From an uncultured Flavobacteriaceae bacterium (lineage in GTDB: Bacteria; Bacteroidota; Bacteroidia; Flavobacteriales; Flavobacteriaceae), in assembly GCA_947502635.1 (NCBI GenBank), contig CANNAN010000003.1:434001-498000 (forward strand): 64,000 bases of DNA, read 5' to 3'. The position numbers and the translations under genes were made by a program. Each line of letters opens with the position of its first letter. The first letter of the stretch is position 1. This document shows, in pieces, positions 45,401-52,895 of this stretch. Under the pieces are notes generated by a model. It did not search any database. It saw only the letters and a list, made by a program, of their open reading frames with translations, and had not been told where the DNA came from.

Positions 45401-47351
45401 CATTTTCGTCATCATTGTTATCACATAGAGCAAAATCTCCTAATTCTGTACCAGTTAAGAGTAGGTTGGTGTGAATTTCAAGAGGTACTATAGAGGCACA
45501 GAGTGTTGTATTGTCTTCTATTCTTACATAAATAGTTTGCTCATCGGGGTCTATGTTTTGATAATTTGTTTCATTAGCAATAGCATTCGTACCAGCGTTT
45601 GCATCATCAAAACTCTCATGAAATGTTGAGGTTACATTAGCAGGTAACCCTCCAACAATATTATTTAGAGCACTGGTTAAATCAAAATTAGCAGTGCCGT
45701 TCAAGTCTCTATCGCAGGCATCTAGATATAGTGTTTCTCTATCTACTATTGGGCTTGTCGTTATGTTGACCGTTAATGTTTCAGAACTATTAACGCAACC
45801 AGTTAATGAATTTATTACTCGAACATAAACGACCTCTATAGGAGTATTTGTATTAACGTAAGGCGATACTATAGGATTGTTTCCTGTATTAGCATCAGCA
45901 GGGTTGCGGTGATACGATACGATAAGATTACTTAAACCACCAGTTATTTCGTCATCCCTTTGCGTTAAGTCTATAATAGCAAAACCATCAGGAGAATCAT
46001 CTTCATCACAAATTTCTAGATCTGTAGGTGTGGTTATAGAAGGAACAGGGTTTACAACTAAATTAAAAACAGTGTAAGCAAAACAGTTACTGTTTAAATC
46101 ATCTATTCTAACAAAAATAGGTTGGGGGCTAATAGTATTGGGAATAGGCGTCGTAATTTCATTGATATCAGCTCTGGCATCTGCATCTGAATAATGATAT
46201 GAAAAGCTATAACTAGTGAAAGGAATACTATTAATATTATCAATGAGCTCCGTATTTTTAGTAGAAAGATCAAATATTTCAATACCATCTTCACATAATT
46301 CATAATCGCTAATAGCGGTAATGGGTTCTTCTGTATTTAAGGTTACATTTATTTCATCCTCTTCAGGACAGCTTGCACCATTTAAGTCTACAGTAACTAC
46401 AACTCTATAAGTACCACTTTCTATGGCGTTATAGGTAGGGTTAATAGCACCATTTATGAAAACATTATCTAAATACCAAGCATAAGTTGCCAAAGGATTT
46501 TGTATATCTGCATCTAAAAGGGTCGCACTGGCACAAGTTTCTATATCATCACCTAGGTCTAAAATTTTAAAACTGTCCCCTTCAATAAATACTGCGGAAT
46601 CTGCGGTACCATCGATTTGATCAGCAATAATTATTTTAATATGATATTGAACATTAGGGGTAATGGTTGTAGATGCTGTTAAAACGCTAGTACGCCCAAC
46701 ATAATTCGTATCACCAATATTGTAGCCATCAAAATATTGTTGATTTTGAGGCGCACAGGCAGGTAATAAATTAGGGCGTATATTATTTGAGTTAACAGGA
46801 TCTGAAGTTCCAGGTACTAAAGCAATATTTTGATAAGGTCCTGCACTGGCTGTTTCTTTTATAAGAAAGACAAATCGATCAGAAATTTGGCAAGGATCTA
46901 TGCCTTCATATTCTTCAGAGGCAAATAGATAGTTAAATTGGACTTGATTGGATATAGATACTATATCAAATTCTATAGATGTTGCATTAAGTGTGTTGGT
47001 AATGCCTAAAGCGGTTTCTAAATCTGGATCTGTTCCCCAGTTTGTAGAGCTTTCATCAAGTGGAGGTGTAATAACACCATTGCCTCCAGATGCAGCACTT
47101 CCTGTTGAAAGCATAATACCATTTTCAAAAGGGAAATTTGAGCTGGCACGTTCAAAATAACCATAACTAGGTAAACCATGCGGATTACCATTAACAGATG
47201 ATGTTATATTGGAAATGTCTACACAACCATCTACTAAATTATCTTCTATAAGTTGTTGTAAGCCAACATTACTGTCCACCGATATTTGCTGAGAATACAC
47301 AAGGTGATTACTGCAGATAAGTATAAGCAAGACATAGTAAATAAATCTCAT
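42450..47351 (-). CDS. T9SS type B surface protein with choice-of-anchor L domain and 11 acidic repeats (1633 residues)
   Basis: The protein starts with a signal peptide (MRFIYYVLLILICSNHLVYSQ), then a choice-of-anchor L domain (about 25-250; SYGYFERASSNFPFENGIML, then FNYLFASEEYEG, ISDRFVFLIKE). A short Ig-like domain follows. From about residue 350 it carries eleven tandem units of roughly 90-100 residues. Each begins with a C-D-rich motif such as ICDNDDDGFSIINL, has a central NPI...Y.N....QTIYVRVE block and ends with a C plus VNPLP-like linker. The end has one more Ig-like domain and the type B sorting domain (FVTPNSDGFYDTWHI, GWDGTYNG, SDDYWF, HFTLKR). The repeats probably form an extended calcium-binding stalk. 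It may be cotranscribed with the downstream T9SS gene. Confidence 0.9.
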   Translation of the reverse strand: MRFIYYVLLILICSNHLVYSQQISVDSNVGLQQLIEDNLVDGCVDISNITSSVNGNPHGLPSYGYFERASSNFPFENGIMLSTGSAASGGNGVITPPLDESSTNWGTDPDLETALGITNTLNATSIEFDIVSISNQVQFNYLFASEEYEGIDPCQISDRFVFLIKETASAGPYQNIALVPGTSDPVNSNNIRPNLLPACAPQNQQYFDGYNIGDTNYVGRTSVLTASTTITPNVQYHIKIIIADQIDGTADSAVFIEGDSFKILDLGDDIETCASATLLDADIQNPLATYAWYLDNVFINGAINPTYNAIESGTYRVVVTVDLNGASCPEEDEINVTLNTEEPITAISDYELCEDGIEIFDLSTKNTELIDNINSIPFTSYSFSYHYSDADARADINEITTPIPNTISPQPIFVRIDDLNSNCFAYTVFNLVVNPVPSITTPTDLEICDEDDSPDGFAIIDLTQRDDEITGGLSNLIVSYHRNPADANTGNNPIVSPYVNTNTPIEVVYVRVINSLTGCVNSSETLTVNITTSPIVDRETLYLDACDRDLNGTANFDLTSALNNIVGGLPANVTSTFHESFDDANAGTNAIANETNYQNIDPDEQTIYVRIEDNTTLCASIVPLEIHTNLLLTGTELGDFALCDNNDDENDTLEFNLTSVETFISNDLPNPVTVTFYETEGERDTDTNPIPKGVLYEATSPKLLYVRLNNGNCSEVGDITLIVNPILQFTPADPVPYCDTDDDGIVSIDLHSHDDMVTNGNTNFFVTYFPTAADADNNIISNQLPDFYTNTSPIEPIYARITNDDTGCATTNFFEIEVVLAPAASQPTPFIICDNDDDGFSIINLEDKIAEAVANPTGLEIDFFTSFEDADTFTNPISTPTAFNAMTQTIYIRVESTSDTSGCYNIVELEVIVNTLPDIPAINNFQICQTIGGRTADFLLVDKDLEILNGQTGKEVYYFVDEIDATSGNIANAIDKNALYKNTSSPQTIYVRVENITDASCFDTASFILQVSPDPDYNVPTPFLRCDDISNDGIDSFDLNEKILEIEGSTPPEPLNITFHLTRSHAEDNQNALPLNYTNTRNPQTIYARIESDDSLCYIIEPIGINIIASPEITTPTGLILCDEDYNGSTTFDLTTSDFEILDRIQTNLITNYFENFEDINQDDGLDNTNEIPDPSNFNSDAKTVYIKVANTLTECFSVVPLELVVNLPPPTNTITSIPICDNDTDTFDLSTVNTLIVDDPSLVNISYHSTQNDANNNVSPLNNIFNYTTSSHTIFIRVSDITTGCFIAPSFELQINQNPIANTIPSIISCDDDFDGLFEFDLPALTANTVLGTQNASEYTISYYNDPANAEAGISAIDNNYIAFDDETIYARIDNNNTGCFDITEFNTRINPLPVIPIGDIVPLCIDNLPLVISAETDNPNDTYLWSTGATTSEILLDDINDVGNYSVTVTRPYIIGDDCPYTHNFSVIESEAATINFTTTVDFADPNSITVDIDTSNIGDYVFILDDGTPQTSNTFENVTYGKHTVTVRDLNGCMDITRDVVVIDIPKFVTPNSDGFYDTWHIVGIELLPGTIVYIYNRHGKLLKTLPHTSVGWDGTYNGQNMPSDDYWFSANVIQDGNAFNLKGHFTLKR

Positions 47352-47667
47352 GGCTTGTAGGTTTCTTTTTATTCTTTTTGGTTAATGTTTACTTAAATAG
47401 ATTAAGGCTAATTATGGTCGGAAAGTAGCTGTTTTTCGTATGAAACACAAAAAAACACAACGAAACGCATTTTTATTAGTTTTGAGGTCTTTTTTTAATA
47501 TTTTAAAGTAAAATGATTTTGATCTACTGCTAGGAACAAACTGTTATTAAGAAATCGTTTTTTTTCTAAAAACGTAGGATCACTTATGTTTTTTTAATTT
47601 GATTATGTTAGTAATTCATCTGATTCATTGAAAAAAAATCAATTTATATGGATATTTGTGTATATAT
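47352..47667. other. Divergent intergenic region without recognised features
   Basis: This lies between the start of the 1633-residue gene and the palindrome before the serine hydrolase. GATATTTG at 47651-47658 resembles a -7 box with one mismatch; nothing else was recognised. Confidence 0.45.
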
Positions 47668-47703
47668 AGTAATTATTTGCTTAAATTTAAGCAAATAATT
47701 ACT
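47668..47703 (+). promoter_or_regulatory. 36-bp perfect palindrome before the serine hydrolase gene
   Basis: The sequence from AGTAATTATTTGCTTAAA to its exact complement forms a 36-bp palindrome without spacer, ending 46 bases before the chosen ATG (47750) and 1 base before an alternative ATG (47705). If transcription starts near 47665 it would form an 18-bp hairpin at the 5' end of the mRNA. Otherwise it may be an operator for a dimeric repressor. Confidence 0.6.
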
Positions 47704-47749
47704 TATGTTTTCGTCTCGTATTAAATGTGTTTTTAAATGGAATTTTTTG

Positions 47750-49141
47750 ATGTTCTGTTTGAAATTCAAACTATGTTTTATAATTATATTCTTAGTTGGA
47801 TGTAATGAAAATATTGAATTTGAGGAAGTTTTTAATTATAAAATAACTTTAGTATCTGGGAATAATCAAATTGGATTTCAAAACACAACACTATTAGAAG
47901 ATATCGTGGTTAAAGTTGTAGATGAATCTGGTGCGAATGCTTCTGGAATAGCGTTAGGCATACAAGTTGTTTCTGAAAGTGGAGAAATAGATAGTAATAC
48001 ATCAATAACTACAAACGAAGAAGGCCTTGCTAATATTTCTTGGAAATTAGGGTTAAACTATGATAATGCATTAAAAATATTTCCAAGTTCAAATCAATCT
48101 TCATCAGTTCTGGTGAATGCTATTGCTAAGTATAAATATACTATTCCTAATAGCACTAATGATGGATGGGATACCTCTGATATTGGTGTGCTTTTACCAA
48201 ATGAGAATAAAATATATGATGGTATAGATGAAATCAGAAAAGGAAATTATAAAGAAATACATTCTGTATTATTGTCAATAAATAATCATTTGGTTTTTGA
48301 AGAATATTTTTCTGGAACAAATTCTTTTGGAGAGTTTATAGCATATAATAAAAATGTATCTCATGAATTGCAATCAGTTAATAAATCCTTTAGAGGAGCA
48401 ATGATTGGAATAGCTATTGATCAAGGGATTATTGCTAATGACCAAGTGCCTTTGAAAGATTTTTTCCCTGAACTAAGCTATTTATCTACAGGAGGAAAAG
48501 AGCATATACTTCTAGAAAATTTTTTAAGTATGTCTTCTGGTTTAGAATGGAGTGAAGGAACCGATTTATCAGGATTTTATGGAACGCCTTTTGAAACGGC
48601 ACATACCTATGTGTTATCTAAGACTTTAGAGAATACACCTGGAACTACTTTCGAGTATAATACAGGAGCCTCATTCGTGTTAAACAGAATAATAATGAAC
48701 TCAATTAATACGGATTTTAGTGTTTTTGCTAAAGACTACTATTCTGATTTAGTTGAAAGTAGAGCATTGCCAGGTACTGGTGAGCCTTTGGATTTTAGAA
48801 ATACGCCCAGAGACATGTTAAAGTTGGGACAAGTGTATGTAAATGATGGAAAATGGAAAGATAATCAAGTAATATCAAAGGCTTGGGTTGAGGAATCTAC
48901 TAAAGTAAAATTCAATGTGTCTTCAAATAGTTCTTATGGGTATCAATGGTGGATAAGAGATTTTAGTACAGGTGCTAATACATACCATTGTTTTTATGCA
49001 GCTGGTTTTGGAGGGCAATACATTTTTGTTATTAAAGAACTCGGTTTAGTAGCTGTTTTTACAGGAGGAAATTTTAATTCTAATATGACTATTCCTTATG
49101 AAATAATGGAGAATTATATTTTACCTGCATTTGTTGAATAA
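47750..49141 (+). CDS. Lipoprotein serine hydrolase (beta-lactamase family) with N-terminal Ig-like domain
   Basis: From the ATG at 47750 the protein has 463 residues, beginning with a lipoprotein signal (FKLCFIIIFLVGC). The longer start at 47705 adds 15 residues and a second charged stretch, so I prefer the shorter one. After the lipid anchor comes an invasin-like Ig domain (NNQIGFQNTTLLEDIVVKVVD, then TNEEGLANISWKLG). A class C beta-lactamase/esterase-type hydrolase domain follows, with nucleophile motif S-V-N-K in LQSVNKSF, a tyrosine motif in FEYNTGASFVLNRI, and a late AAGFGGQYIFV block. This fold includes esterases, D-peptidases and amide hydrolases; the substrate is unknown. It lies between T9SS genes and ends 14 bases before the converging 1110-residue gene. 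Confidence 0.82.
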   Translation: MFCLKFKLCFIIIFLVGCNENIEFEEVFNYKITLVSGNNQIGFQNTTLLEDIVVKVVDESGANASGIALGIQVVSESGEIDSNTSITTNEEGLANISWKLGLNYDNALKIFPSSNQSSSVLVNAIAKYKYTIPNSTNDGWDTSDIGVLLPNENKIYDGIDEIRKGNYKEIHSVLLSINNHLVFEEYFSGTNSFGEFIAYNKNVSHELQSVNKSFRGAMIGIAIDQGIIANDQVPLKDFFPELSYLSTGGKEHILLENFLSMSSGLEWSEGTDLSGFYGTPFETAHTYVLSKTLENTPGTTFEYNTGASFVLNRIIMNSINTDFSVFAKDYYSDLVESRALPGTGEPLDFRNTPRDMLKLGQVYVNDGKWKDNQVISKAWVEESTKVKFNVSSNSSYGYQWWIRDFSTGANTYHCFYAAGFGGQYIFVIKELGLVAVFTGGNFNSNMTIPYEIMENYILPAFVE

Positions 49142-49155
49142 TAAAATTATTTTAT

Positions 49156-52100
49156 CTAACGCTTGAGTGTGAAATGATTTTTAAAGATTCTGCCATCATG
49201 TAAGGTTACAACAAACCAATAATCATCGGTTGGTAATTTTTCTCCATTAAAGGTACCATCCCACCCAAGACCTAAAGGGTTTAATTGCTTAAGGAGTTTC
49301 CCGAAACGATCAAAAATTGAAATTTGTGTGCCATTTCGAAATAAGTTAGTGACACCATATATCTGCCAAGTGTCATGAATCCCATCATTGTTTGGGGTAA
49401 AGAATTTTGGGAAACCAATAACAGAAACAGGGGCATCTACAGTTCCGCAATTGTTTTTTATATCTTTAATATTTACAGTATAAATTCCAGGAAATACATT
49501 CTCAAAAACATGACTATCTTGAAAATCTCTATATATTTTTACATTGTTTTCATCAAATAACGCATATTGGTAAGTCCCTTCTCCAGATACTATCACAGTA
49601 ACAATATTATTTGATGTAGCGTCAACAACGTCAATAGAATTAAAAGTAGCAACATTAGAAGCTTCTACAGTAATAGTTCTTTCTTTAGAACAACCATTTG
49701 TATTAGTAACTTCTACGGTATATATTCCAGGTTGGTTTATTTCAATTTCATATGAGTCATCACCAGTAGACCAATTATAGGTGTAATTAGTAGGCGTGTT
49801 GTTTAAAACGGCTGCGTTAAGTGTAATTGTTTCGGGGAATTCATTTATGCAATAATAATCATGTCCTTCTGTATCAATATTTGGCAGTTTGTTAACCGTT
49901 AGTGTTATTTCACTAATACCATAGCAAGCATTATTGTTTTCTACTCTTGCGTAAATAACTTGAGAATAACGTGTTGTATTATCATAAGGAGAACTAAGTT
50001 CATTTTGTTCCAAAAGGGCATCTTCGTATGTTTCATAATAAAGAACAGGAAATGTAATGCCATTTAAAGATTGAATGTTAGTAGTTATATCTTCTAAATT
50101 AAACCTATTAATACCATCTTCAGAGCCTATTTCATCACAAACGGCAGGGGGAGCATAGTCATCGGTTTGGGTTGATGAAACTTCCAAAGATAATTCGGCA
50201 TGAGAAACACATAGCGTTAGATCATCGATAACATCTACATAAATTGTTTGTAGATTGCTGGTGTTTATAAAACTATCGCTATTAATTTCGTTAGTTCTAG
50301 CAGGATCAGTATAAAACTTAGTTGATCGATTTGGAATGTTTTGAGTTAAAATGTCATTTGCTTCATTAAGATTGAATGTCGTAATTCCGTCTGCTACACC
50401 ATCTTCATCACATTGAATTAAGGCTGTATTTGAAAATCGAGGTAATGGGTTTATAGTTATGCTAATTGGTGACGTTACATCAAAACAATCCGTATTTAAG
50501 TTATTCTCTATTCTTGCATAAATAGTTTCTCTAAAAGCTGTTTCATTATAATAGGAGAAATTTAATGGTGCATTTCTTGTTTCAGCATCATTTAAAGACT
50601 TATAATATGTAATGGAAAAAGTCAGGGGATTTTGGGTCTTTAAAACTTCATTATCCAATTGATGCAAATTGATTTCGGTTTGTCCATTGAAAACATTTAA
50701 ATCTGTAATAATCTCCATATCACAAACCTCAACAGGATTTACAGGAAAAGCTACAGGGGTATCGAATACTTCTACAATAAAAGAAGTCATATCGTAACAA
50801 TCTGGATTTCTGTCAACTGCTAATCTTACAAAAATCTCTTGGGGGTTGGAAACGTTTTTATAGGCTCCGAAAATTTCATTTGTGTCGTTATTTGCATCAT
50901 TCAAGGTTGGATAATAATGAGTTCTATACACTTTTAGGTCTTGTGAGCCAATAATTTCTGTATCCATTAAAGTGAAATCAAACGAATGAACACCATCATT
51001 ATTATTGTCACAAATGTTTTGTTTACTTGGAGTATTTGCAATTGGTCTATCAAAACGGGCAACAAAAGCTTCTCCTTCAATATCACATTCACCATTATTA
51101 GGGGAGATAAGCAATTGATAATGTCCAGTTACATTTACGTCTAAATTAAAGTCATTATCTGGCAATACAACACCATCAAGAGTCCATGTATAGACCGCTC
51201 CAGGAATATTAGAGCCTCTCAGAGTGTAATTTTCATTTCCACATAAAGCCAAGTTTGTCGAGCTTTGACCATTTTGAATAATGTCTATTTGCTTATTAAA
51301 GAATGATTGAATAAAAGGGGGAAGACCTTGTGTAGAATTAGCAGAAAGCTTTATAGCATTATGTTTATAATCACTTGCCTTTCCTTTTCTATTTGGAAAA
51401 TTAATAACCCCGAGATGTGGAAGTCCTAAATTATAAGTCTCACTTAGAGCTCGATATATTCTTCCATCTGGACCTAACTGTAAAGCGCCTCTGTAAAGCT
51501 GACGATCGTCAATAATTACTTGAGTTTCACTAACTTCTACTGAAGGAACAGAAACGTCAAATTGTATTAGGGATGCTGAATGATTTTCAGGAAGATGAAT
51601 ATCTATAGCTGTATTATTATAAGTAGCAGCATATAAAAATTCACTGTTAGGAGAAAATTCAATTCCATAGGGAGCGTTATTAGGAGAATGAATATCAATT
51701 AAAAACTCGTTCGATACAGTACCGGTTTCTTTATCGAAATCGTATAAAAATAATCCATTAGAAACATTTGCAACAGCTACTTTTGTGCCATCAGGAGATA
51801 GTTTTAAATACCCTCTGGGGTCTAGTACTTGTTCTTGTTTTATAAAAATAGACCTAACGGCATCTAGATTGACACCTTGATCTGTTACTTCAAAAGCGTG
51901 AAATGTATTAAAATCACCATTACCCATTGATCCAGTCCGAGTTTTAGTTCCGAGTGTTATTACCCAAATAGCACCTGTTTCACAATCTTTTAAAATAGCG
52001 CTTACTTTTTCTGAAGAATATTTTAATAAGTTTACATTCTTTGTTGTGATGTCTCCCATGCCATTATTTAGTCTCATATCAACTTCAGAATAATTCAAGC

Positions 52101-52488
52101 CTTCATTGATGCTGCCATCAATACCTGTAAGATGCGTACCTACGGTAAAAATATAATAGATGTTGGGGTCTTTTGGTTTAGGGACTATTATTGCTGATTG
52201 CGAACTTGAAGGGTTTCCAAGTAAATTAGAACCATTAGGCATTATAGCATGGTTTCTTGAATAAACATAAGTTCCATCTGTTGAAAAGAGTAAATTACCA
52301 CTGCTATCAGATATAGCAGAACACCCTTCAAAAGTGTTTACACTACCAATTTCAGGTTCAACAATTCCAAGTTGTTGATTAAATCGTATCCCCGAACCAA
52401 AACCAAAAAACCAATTAGAAGCTTCCCTTTGAGCAAGTAAATTTAGACTTATTAGGTTTAGGATTATTAAAAATGCAATTTTTTTCAT
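49156..52488 (-). CDS. T9SS type B surface protein, propeller-like N-terminus, 4 acidic repeats (1110 residues)
   Basis: After a signal peptide (FLIILNLISLNLLAQ) comes a region of about 390 residues resembling a PD40/WD40-like beta propeller. Its segments include EASNWFFGFGSGIRF, GNLLFSTDGTYVY, QSAIIVPKPKDPNIYYIFTV, RGYLKLSPDGTKVAVAN and GPDGRIYRALS. An Ig-like domain follows, then four acidic repeats (ICDNNNDG, VCDMEI, QCDEDGVADG and VCDEIGSEDG starts), an Ig-like domain and the type B sorting domain ending HFTLKR. It is a paralogue of the 917-residue protein at 52896; the two align over their whole length apart from two repeat units. A decayed permease copy lies just upstream, evidence for segmental duplication. 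Confidence 0.9.
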   Translation of the reverse strand: MKKIAFLIILNLISLNLLAQREASNWFFGFGSGIRFNQQLGIVEPEIGSVNTFEGCSAISDSSGNLLFSTDGTYVYSRNHAIMPNGSNLLGNPSSSQSAIIVPKPKDPNIYYIFTVGTHLTGIDGSINEGLNYSEVDMRLNNGMGDITTKNVNLLKYSSEKVSAILKDCETGAIWVITLGTKTRTGSMGNGDFNTFHAFEVTDQGVNLDAVRSIFIKQEQVLDPRGYLKLSPDGTKVAVANVSNGLFLYDFDKETGTVSNEFLIDIHSPNNAPYGIEFSPNSEFLYAATYNNTAIDIHLPENHSASLIQFDVSVPSVEVSETQVIIDDRQLYRGALQLGPDGRIYRALSETYNLGLPHLGVINFPNRKGKASDYKHNAIKLSANSTQGLPPFIQSFFNKQIDIIQNGQSSTNLALCGNENYTLRGSNIPGAVYTWTLDGVVLPDNDFNLDVNVTGHYQLLISPNNGECDIEGEAFVARFDRPIANTPSKQNICDNNNDGVHSFDFTLMDTEIIGSQDLKVYRTHYYPTLNDANNDTNEIFGAYKNVSNPQEIFVRLAVDRNPDCYDMTSFIVEVFDTPVAFPVNPVEVCDMEIITDLNVFNGQTEINLHQLDNEVLKTQNPLTFSITYYKSLNDAETRNAPLNFSYYNETAFRETIYARIENNLNTDCFDVTSPISITINPLPRFSNTALIQCDEDGVADGITTFNLNEANDILTQNIPNRSTKFYTDPARTNEINSDSFINTSNLQTIYVDVIDDLTLCVSHAELSLEVSSTQTDDYAPPAVCDEIGSEDGINRFNLEDITTNIQSLNGITFPVLYYETYEDALLEQNELSSPYDNTTRYSQVIYARVENNNACYGISEITLTVNKLPNIDTEGHDYYCINEFPETITLNAAVLNNTPTNYTYNWSTGDDSYEIEINQPGIYTVEVTNTNGCSKERTITVEASNVATFNSIDVVDATSNNIVTVIVSGEGTYQYALFDENNVKIYRDFQDSHVFENVFPGIYTVNIKDIKNNCGTVDAPVSVIGFPKFFTPNNDGIHDTWQIYGVTNLFRNGTQISIFDRFGKLLKQLNPLGLGWDGTFNGEKLPTDDYWFVVTLHDGRIFKNHFTLKR

Positions 52489-52490
52489 CT

Positions 52491-52512
52491 TTTGGTAGAA
52501 ATAGTTACCAAA
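52491..52512 (-). promoter_or_regulatory. Inverted repeat before the 1110-residue T9SS gene
   Basis: TTTGGTA (52491-52497) and TACCAAA (52506-52512) lie 3 to 24 bases before the ATG. The same element with longer arms occurs at 55652-55673 before the paralogue. It could hide the ribosome-binding region in a hairpin or bind a regulator. Confidence 0.5.
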
Positions 52513-52516
52513 TATA

Positions 52517-52858
52517 CCACATATCTCACTTTTTTAATAATCTAAACGATAAAAAGATAAATAGGACAGTCCAATCCAAAGCAAAGGTATTTCGTACCAA
52601 TGAGAACCAAGTCGTAATGATAAATCAACCTTTTCTGGAAATTTTGCCGTGCCAATTCTTTGAAACGGTTGGCCAATTAATTTTACAAAGTAGGTTAATA
52701 AGAATTCGGTTTCTCTAAAAACGATAGAAGCTTCAGTGTAGCTTAAATAATAGTGCCCAATGTAAAGAGAAATTAGACTTATTAGTATGGTAGAAACCAG
52801 AGAAAAGAAAATAATAGAATAAAAGATTTGTACAATAAAAAACGTAAACCACTTAACA
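52517..52858 (-). pseudogene. Decayed copy of the ABC permease gene at 55678-56502
   Basis: Read leftward, this stretch aligns with the 3' two thirds of the intact permease gene: KVDLS..GSHWYE corresponds to KVDLSYDYGAHWYE, and the final LSFRLLKK segment is present in another frame. Damage is visible. There is a frameshift before WYE, and the CGA of the final arginine became TGA. The original stop TGA became TGG. A 186-base internal deletion lies between near-identical CAATTAATTT and CAATTAGTTT sites (intact copies at 55836 and 56022). About 300 bases of the 5' end are missing. Its position, directly before the T9SS paralogue just as the intact permease precedes the other, shows that both genes were duplicated together. 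Confidence 0.85.
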
Positions 52859-52895
52859 ATAGTTACAAGGAGCGTATTTGTAAAGGCTTTGTTTA

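Noticed and set aside
42450-47351. Regular repeats that could look like a CRISPR array or satellite DNA
   Set aside because: Repetition is at protein level with units near 300 bases and strongly diverged DNA. There are no short identical repeats with unique spacers.
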